Shown here in pieces: positions 59,616 through 64,000 of a stretch of DNA of 64,000 nt (within the stretch, counting starts at the first letter, position 1; each line of letters begins with the position of its first letter). The notes under the pieces were generated by a model. The model searched no databases. It was given only the letters and a program-made list of their open reading frames with translations, and was not told the DNA's origin. The stretch comes from JACKIC01 sp964392305 (GTDB lineage: Bacteria; Planctomycetota; UBA1135; UBA2386). The position numbers and the translations under genes are program-made. The stretch spans positions 81,725 to 145,724 of the forward strand of contig CAYMPV010000015.1 in NCBI GenBank assembly GCA_964392305.1, read 5' to 3'.

Positions 59616-60526
59616 TGTTCGGTCGTCCTTGGATGTTGTTGCTGCTGGTGCTGCCGCTGCTGCAACTGTTCTGGGTCTGGCAACGCACTTCACGCCGCGT
59701 CGTGTTGCCGTTCGACCACGGCGGTCGCGGCAGCGGCTGGCTGCTGCGCTGGACCCTGGGGCTCGGTGAGTCGCTGCCGGCGCTGCTCGTGGCGGTCGTG
59801 ATCCTGCTGTTGTCGCTGCCACAAGAGTTGGCGGCGCCCAAGCAGAAGCGGTCGCTGACCAACATCCAGTTCTGCGTCGACATCTCGGGCTCGATGACCG
59901 CCAGGTTCGGCTCGGGTACGCGTTACGACGCCTCGATGAAGGCGATCAACCAGTTCCTCGACTACCGCGAGGGTGACGCGTTCGGTCTGACCTTCTTCGG
60001 CAACAACTACCTGCACTGGGTGCCGCTGACGAGCGACCCGTCGGCGTTCCGCTGCTCGATCCCGTTCATGCGGCCCGAGAACAACGTGCCGGGTTTCGGC
60101 GGCACCGAGATCGGCAAGGCCGTGCTCGGCTGCCGCGAGATGCTGGTGTCGCGCAGCGAGGGGGATCGCATGCTGATCCTGGTCACCGACGGCTGGAGCA
60201 GCGACCTCTCCGGCGGCGCCGAGATCGAGATCGCCAAGCGGCTCAAGCGCGACGGCATCACCCTGTTCGCCGTCAACATCCAGGACTCGGATGCGCGCGG
60301 TGAGATCGTCAACCTGGCGCGCATGACCGGCGGCGAAGTGTTCAACCCCGGCGACACCAACGCGCTCGAAGGCGTGTTCCAGCGCATCGACGAGATGGCC
60401 AAGGCGAAGATCGAACAGGGCACTGCCGAGCTCGTCGACTGGTTCTGGCCGTTCGCGATCGCCGGCCTGTCGGTGGTTGGGCTCTACGCGCTGCTCATGC
60501 TCGGCCTGAGGTACACGCCGTGGTGA
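59615..60526 (+). CDS. VWA-domain membrane protein, BatA-like
   Basis: 303 aa; the ATG shares one base with the preceding TGA (TGATG). Hydrophobic helices at about 7-22 and 53-68, then a VWA domain with MIDAS D-I-S-G-S-M (D89, S91, S93) and the second-metal Thr/Asp region F-G-G-T-E-I-G-K-A and V-T-D-G-W-S. A C-terminal transmembrane helix (F-A-I-A-G-L-S-V-V-G-L-Y-A-L) follows. The layout TM-VWA-TM matches BatA/BatB. Confidence 0.93.
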   Translation: MFGRPWMLLLLVLPLLQLFWVWQRTSRRVVLPFDHGGRGSGWLLRWTLGLGESLPALLVAVVILLLSLPQELAAPKQKRSLTNIQFCVDISGSMTARFGSGTRYDASMKAINQFLDYREGDAFGLTFFGNNYLHWVPLTSDPSAFRCSIPFMRPENNVPGFGGTEIGKAVLGCREMLVSRSEGDRMLILVTDGWSSDLSGGAEIEIAKRLKRDGITLFAVNIQDSDARGEIVNLARMTGGEVFNPGDTNALEGVFQRIDEMAKAKIEQGTAELVDWFWPFAIAGLSVVGLYALLMLGLRYTPW

Positions 60527-61500
60527 CGCTCGTCGCGATGTTGGCGGTGGCGCTGGTGATGCTCGTCGCCGAGACCCTGCACTCACGCCGCGTGCGCCGC
60601 GTCGCGCACCTCGCGTTCGGGCCCGATGCGCGGGCGCAGCGATGGACGCTGTTCGCGCCGGCGCTGCGGGTGCTGTCCGCCACCGCGTTGGCCTGGGGCA
60701 TGGCGACGCTGCTGACGATCGAACCGCAGGTGCACGTGTCGGGTGAAGTGTCCGAAGAAGAGTGGCGGCACCTGGTGCTGGTGCTCGACGTCTCGCCGAG
60801 CATGCTGTTGCGCGACGCCGGCGTGAACGGTGACGAGAGCCGTTCGGAGCGTGCTTCCGAGCTGATCGAGTCGCTGTTCGAGCGGGTGCCGATCGGCAAG
60901 TTCAAGATCACCGTGATCGCGACCTACAACGGCGCCAAGCCCGTGGTCGAAGACACGCGGGACATCGAACTCGTGCGCCACATGATGACCGAGGTCAACA
61001 TGCGTTACGCGTTCAAGGCCGGCAGCACGCGCCTGTTCGACGGCATCGCCGAAGCTGCGCGCATCGGTCGGCCGTGGCGCACGAAGAGCGCGATGCTGGT
61101 GATCGTCAGCGACGGCGACACGGTGCCCGCGACGGGCATGCCCGAACTGCCGCCGTCGTTCGGCGGCACGTTGGTGATCGGTGTCGGCGACAACGTCTCC
61201 GGCAAGTTCATCGCCGGCCATCAGTCGCGCCAGGACGCCAGCACGCTGCGGCAGGTCGCGATCCGTCTGGGCGGCGAGTTCCACAACGGCAACAAGCGGC
61301 ACGTGCCGAGCGACATCCTCGCCGCCGCCGCTGCCGACGCGCGTAAGCCCCTGATCGAGCGGCTGACGCTGCGTGAGTACGCGTTGATCGCGGTGGCCCT
61401 GGGCAGCCTGATGCTGGCCGGCCTGCAGTTGCTGTTGCACTACGCGGGAACGCGGTGGCGACCGGGCGCGGTGGTGACCGAGAATCGGGCGGCGGCGTGA
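60523..61500 (+). CDS. VWA-domain membrane protein, BatB-like
   Basis: 325 aa from GTG 60523 (GTGA overlap); GTG 60520 is an alternative. N-terminal helix (V-A-M-L-A-V-A-L-V-M-L-V), a second helix near 50-65 (V-L-S-A-T-A-L-A-W-G-M-A-T-L), then VWA with MIDAS variant D-V-S-P-S-M. The MIDAS is followed by K-S-A-M-L-V-I-V-S-D-G-D in the second strand, and L-F-D-G-I-A-E-A. A C-terminal transmembrane helix ends the protein. The second VWA gene of the operon; probably a partner of the first. Confidence 0.9.
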   Translation: MTLVAMLAVALVMLVAETLHSRRVRRVAHLAFGPDARAQRWTLFAPALRVLSATALAWGMATLLTIEPQVHVSGEVSEEEWRHLVLVLDVSPSMLLRDAGVNGDESRSERASELIESLFERVPIGKFKITVIATYNGAKPVVEDTRDIELVRHMMTEVNMRYAFKAGSTRLFDGIAEAARIGRPWRTKSAMLVIVSDGDTVPATGMPELPPSFGGTLVIGVGDNVSGKFIAGHQSRQDASTLRQVAIRLGGEFHNGNKRHVPSDILAAAAADARKPLIERLTLREYALIAVALGSLMLAGLQLLLHYAGTRWRPGAVVTENRAAA

Positions 61501-61720
61501 GCGGGGGGGCCGCGTGGCCCGTCGGAACGGGCTCGCCATGGGCTGCTCGGGCCAAGGTGGGCGAGCAGCCCCGGCTGCCACGCCCGGCCGTCCAGCCGCC
61601 CGGTTACGTCCTCGGGGCAAACTTTCCGGGGCCGCCTTGCCCCCGTGGCGCCGATCTCCCGATAGCATTCCACACCTCGCACCCTGCTGGGTGCCCGTTC
61701 ACCCCGACCCGGAGTTCGAC

Positions 61721-62320
61721 ATGCGCAACATCCTGATCGCCGGCTGGCTGATCCTGCCGATCGCCGCCTGGGCCTACCACGAAGGGCCCGGCCAAGATCG
61801 CCAGGCCATGGACCAGGCCGACGCCGTTCTGGTCGCCGCTCACGAGGCGGCCGACGTTGGCGAGTGGAAGCTGGCGGTTTCGAAGTATCAGGAAGCCTTG
61901 GGCCTGCTGCCCAAGGAACTGGAGACCCCGCTGCTGCGCACCACTGAGAACCGTATCAAGCTGGAACTCAACAAGGCGCGCATGTTGGCGAGCGGCCTGC
62001 CCGACGCCCGCGAGGATCTCGAGGTCCTGGTCGAAGGCATGATGGCCGAGTCGGACACCGACCCGGCGCTGCTCGCGGAAGCGCGCCAAGCGCTCGCGCG
62101 CGCCCAGTTCTACACCACCTGGCTGATGCGCCTCGAAGGCCAGACCCGCGAGGTCTGGGAGCCCGAGATCGAAGCGGCTCGTCAGAACTATCGCCTGCTC
62201 GCCGAGAGCACCGAGGACGCGGCCAAGAAGGCCGAACACGCCGGTGACCTCGAAGCGGCCATCCGCCTCGAACGCCTCGCGATCGAAGACCTGCAGGGTT
62301 TGCCCCTGCCCAGTGAATGA
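61721..62320 (+). CDS. Exported TPR-like protein after the VWA genes; possible selenoprotein if UGA at 62318 is read through
   Basis: 199 aa to the UGA, 236 aa if read through. ATG 61721 follows GGAG at 61711-61714. Signal/anchor M-R-N-I-L-I-A-G-W-L-I-L-P-I-A. Helical TPR-like body: A-V-S-K-Y-Q-E-A-L-G-L-L-P at 52-64, A-R-Q-A-L-A-R-A-Q-F and A-A-I-R-L-E-R-L-A-I-E-D (near 178-190). The UGA at 62318-62320 (codon 200) is followed in frame by 36 codons ending TGA 62429-62431, whose third positions are about 90% G/C even where the codons are Lys/Asn-rich. That pattern is normal for this genome's genes and unusual for intergenic DNA. Its position suits BatC, the TPR protein of Bat operons. It lies 220 bp after the second VWA gene, so co-transcription is probable but not proven. 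Confidence 0.8.
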   Translation: MRNILIAGWLILPIAAWAYHEGPGQDRQAMDQADAVLVAAHEAADVGEWKLAVSKYQEALGLLPKELETPLLRTTENRIKLELNKARMLASGLPDAREDLEVLVEGMMAESDTDPALLAEARQALARAQFYTTWLMRLEGQTREVWEPEIEAARQNYRLLAESTEDAAKKAEHAGDLEAAIRLERLAIEDLQGLPLPSE

Positions 62321-62431
62321 CAAGGCTGCGGCACCAAGGCCGGTCGGCCTCGCATCAGCAAGAACAAGAAGCACGGCAAGCCCAACAACGGCGCGGGCAG
62401 TGGCCCGCCGCCCGACAACGGTGGCTCGTGA
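62318..62431 (+). other. In-frame readthrough extension with U-x-x-C motif (candidate Sec codon plus 36-codon tail)
   Basis: UGA 62318-62320 then Q-G-C-G-T-K-A-G-R-P-R and a Lys/Asn/Gly/Pro-rich tail ending at TGA 62429-62431. The UGA and the Cys three codons on form U-x-x-C, the redox arrangement seen where Sec replaces one Cys of C-x-x-C. Third-position G/C is 32 of 36. Alternatives: nonsense mutation or base error (TGG or TGC to TGA). Confidence 0.55.
62327..62354 (+). promoter_or_regulatory. Candidate bacterial SECIS element 2
   Basis: Hairpin with loop GGTC (62342-62345), 5-bp upper stem 62337-62341 / 62346-62350 and lower stem 62327-62330 / 62351-62354, joined by a 6-nt bulge. There are 21 nt from the UGA (62318-62320) to the loop. 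GGUC is the loop sequence of the classic E. coli fdhF SECIS. Weaker than the first element because the upper stem is only 5 bp. Confidence 0.5.
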
Positions 62432-62483
62432 GACACGGTGGCTCGTGAGACACGGTGGCTCATGAGACACGGTGGCTCATGAA
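62416..62483. repeat. Four tandem copies of a 17-bp repeat
   Basis: ACACGGTGGCTCGTGAG units at 62433-62449, 62450-62466 and 62467-62483, with a degenerate first unit at 62416-62432. Units 3 and 4 carry CATGAG/CATGAA in place of CGTGAG. The first unit overlaps the end of the readthrough frame. Tandem duplication is the simplest explanation. Confidence 0.9.
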
Positions 62484-62488
62484 CGGTT

Positions 62489-62536
62489 GATCAGGCTCAC
62501 CTGATCGTGAAGCGGCCGGGTTCTCCCGGCCGTTTT
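62489..62536 (+). terminator. Hairpin plus intrinsic terminator closing the VWA operon
   Basis: A 7-bp perfect hairpin (62489-62495 / 62500-62506) is followed by an 8-bp G+C stem 62513-62520 / 62525-62532 with loop TTCT and then TTTT (62533-62536). This is a normal rightward intrinsic terminator ending the transcript of the TPR protein. Confidence 0.8.
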
Positions 62537-62573
62537 CGTTGGTGGTGCGGTTCTCGTTGGTCGTCGAGGCCGT

Positions 62574-63878
62574 TCAACCGTCGCGCTGCGACCGCCGCTG
62601 CGCACGCGCCACCAGTTCTTCGTCGGCGAGCGGGCTGCGGGAAAGGGCGATCAGGCGTTCGCGCGCGACTGCATCGAACGTCGTGACGAACGCGCAGGCA
62701 TCCGCCGCAGCTTCGTCTTCGCAGTCCCACAGCGCTTCGCGCAAGGCTTGTTGCGCGAGCTCGAGCTGCGGCATCGTGGCCAGGGCGCGCAGGGCACGGC
62801 GCCGCGCATGGCTGTAGGCGGCGTCGTGGGCGACCTCGACCAGCAGGGGCGCCGACCGGGGATCGGCGAGGCGGCCGAGTGCGTCGAGTTCACAGATCAC
62901 GTCCCAGCCGCCACCGTGGTCGTGTCGTTCGGCCACGAAGGCCTCGAGCATGCGCCGGTCCGCGGCGGTGGCGTGTTCCTGGAAGACGAAGCCGGCGACG
63001 GTCTCGAAGTAACCGCCGCGCGGGTGGTAGTCGCGCGCCAGTTCGAGTGCGCGCCGCACCGGCAGGTGCTGCACGTAGTCGGCCAGGCACGAGCGGCGCA
63101 TGCGTTCGAGCCCCGGCAACCGACGGCGCGGATCCTCGAACACGTCGTCGCGTGCGAAGTGGTCCTCGGCGAGCGGCAACAGGCGTTCGTCACCGAGCAG
63201 GCCCAGCGCGCGTGAAGCGAGGCGCACCCGTTCGAACACCACATCGGTGCTGGCCACTTCGAGCAGCCGGTCGCGCGTCGTCTCGTCGCCGCGGGCGCAC
63301 AACTCGCCGAGCAGGCGGTCGCGCCGGTGTCGGCGAGGGTCCCTGGCCAGGTCGAGCAGATCCTGCAGCGGCACGCCGGCCAGCGCAGTCGTGCTCTTGG
63401 GGCGCAACGCGGCCTGGGCGCTGTCGGCGTTCTGCAGTTCGAGCCGCAACCAGATCGCGGCCGCCCGCGGCGGCAGTTCGACTCGCGTCGCCCATTGGCG
63501 GGCCCACAGGCAGCTGGCGACGCCCGAGACGAGCGCCTCGTCGGTGTCAGGCGAGAGCAAGAGCGCGACCGCTTGTGGCTGGCCCAGACGCCAGGCCGCG
63601 GCGAGCACCTCGTGACCGAGTTGCTCGTCGTGGTTGCCGGTGAGGTGCTGCACGATCGGCGCCAACGGCACGTCGAGCGCCAGCACCAGTTCGCCGTAGT
63701 AACGCGCCCGTTCTTCGATCTGCCGGTCGACGCGCGGATCGGTGCTGATGCAGCGGATCACGTCGTCGTGGGCGGCGGCGCCCGCGCGCAGGGCCGCCAC
63801 GAACCCTGCCCCGCGCCCGCGCTGCAGCTGGCCCAAGCGGGTGGTCGCGGGCGCGATCTCGGCGGGCAAGTCGTTCAC
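62574..63878 (-). CDS. HEAT-type helical-repeat protein, function unknown
   Basis: 434 aa from GTG 63878, which has AGGGA 5 bp upstream; TTG 63914 is an alternative and would nearly abut the preceding gene. The sequence is almost entirely helical with repeated A-x-x-A-L-x-x-L-G / R-L-A-D-P-R-S-A-P-L-L pairs at about 35-45-aa spacing, as in HEAT or PBS-lyase-type repeats (L-G-R-L-A-D-P-R-S-A-P-L-L-V-E-V near residue 360). No signal peptide. Stop at 62574, convergent with the VWA operon terminator. Confidence 0.75.
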   Translation of the reverse strand: MNDLPAEIAPATTRLGQLQRGRGAGFVAALRAGAAAHDDVIRCISTDPRVDRQIEERARYYGELVLALDVPLAPIVQHLTGNHDEQLGHEVLAAAWRLGQPQAVALLLSPDTDEALVSGVASCLWARQWATRVELPPRAAAIWLRLELQNADSAQAALRPKSTTALAGVPLQDLLDLARDPRRHRRDRLLGELCARGDETTRDRLLEVASTDVVFERVRLASRALGLLGDERLLPLAEDHFARDDVFEDPRRRLPGLERMRRSCLADYVQHLPVRRALELARDYHPRGGYFETVAGFVFQEHATAADRRMLEAFVAERHDHGGGWDVICELDALGRLADPRSAPLLVEVAHDAAYSHARRRALRALATMPQLELAQQALREALWDCEDEAAADACAFVTTFDAVARERLIALSRSPLADEELVARAQRRSQRDG

Positions 63879-63920
63879 CGGGTCCCTGCGTACCGGACCC
63901 GGCGCAAACCGCAAGCTCGA

Positions 63921-64000
63921 TCAGCGCGTCGGCGGCTCGAGCTCCCGGATGACGGCGCCGCGCTGCTCGTGCATGACGAGCACGGCGTAGCGGTCGGCGC
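63921..64000 (-). CDS. C-terminal end of a minus-strand gene (rest outside window)
   Basis: The minus strand from the window end reads in one frame A-D-R-Y-A-V-L-V-M-H-E-Q-R-G-A and on to a TGA at 63923-63921. Only about 26 residues are visible, not enough to identify the product. It is probably upstream in the same transcript as the HEAT-type gene (gap of about 7-43 bp depending on the start). Confidence 0.6.
   Translation of the reverse strand, partial: ADRYAVLVMHEQRGAVIRELEPPTR

Overview
The window is GC-rich DNA (about 65-70% G+C, strong G/C bias at third codon positions, many GTG and TTG starts, many 1-4 bp gene overlaps). It looks like a chromosomal segment of a Planctomycetota-type bacterium. 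Evidence: secreted proteins built from long runs of 'W-D-G / N-G-D-L-V-A-G-G' propeller repeats with a shared C-terminal domain, a Ser/Thr kinase fused to a sulfatase-modifying-factor domain, and a MoxR/DUF58/VWA operon. This placement is inferred from gene style, not from a marker gene. One tRNA (Arg, CCU) is present. There is no rRNA, CRISPR array or prophage; the only mobile-element-like gene is one REP-type (Y1) transposase.

Layout. 0-7.2 kb: four secreted repeat/propeller proteins in tandem. 7.2-8.4 kb: an exported thioredoxin-fold protein interrupted by one in-frame UGA, best read as selenocysteine. 8.6-11.2 kb: kinase-FGE fusion. 11.3-16 kb: RAYT transposase, an NTF2-like/phosphate-binding-protein fusion, and an M64 peptidase with a small exported partner. 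16-24.7 kb: Dus3-like tRNA-dihydrouridine synthase, an 801-aa EF-hand-like membrane protein, two glycosyltransferases, proline dehydrogenase, a YjbR-like protein and cobalamin adenosyltransferase with a hairpin-terminator leader. 25-32 kb: Kelch protein, XRE-shikimate kinase fusion, GroES-like protein, class II photolyase, Cys/Met-metabolism PLP enzyme, propeller lipoprotein, tRNA-Arg. 32-39.3 kb: lipid-type neighbourhood (DUF3332 lipoprotein, PmtA-like methyltransferase, PHP-glycosyltransferase fusion, membrane-anchored class III aminotransferase, Mpo1-like membrane protein, phosphatidylserine decarboxylase). 39.4-47.9 kb: SppA, HIT protein, TPR protein, coiled-coil trypsin-like protease, RibBA, and an ECF sigma/anti-sigma/Spy-like operon. 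48-51.1 kb: PilM/N/O-like genes and a lipoprotein. 51.1-52.9 kb: coiled-coil/RelE-like protein and Aat. 53-62.5 kb: Bat-type operon (1267-aa exported protein, MoxR, DUF58, membrane protein, two VWA proteins, TPR protein). 62.6-64 kb: helical-repeat protein and the end of another minus-strand gene.

Most notable result. Two genes carry an in-frame UGA with a downstream hairpin fitting the known bacterial SECIS model (G at the start of a 3-4 nt loop, 21-23 nt after the UGA). The first is the thioredoxin-like protein at 7166-8446: C-T-U motif, perfect 9-bp stem, GUC loop. The second is the TPR protein ending the VWA operon at 61721: the UGA is followed by 36 codons with coding-type composition, a U-x-x-C motif and a GGUC loop. 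If both are right, this organism uses selenocysteine in two exported or membrane-anchored proteins of families not usually listed as selenoproteins. No sel genes or tRNA-Sec lie in the window, so this must be checked against the rest of the genome.
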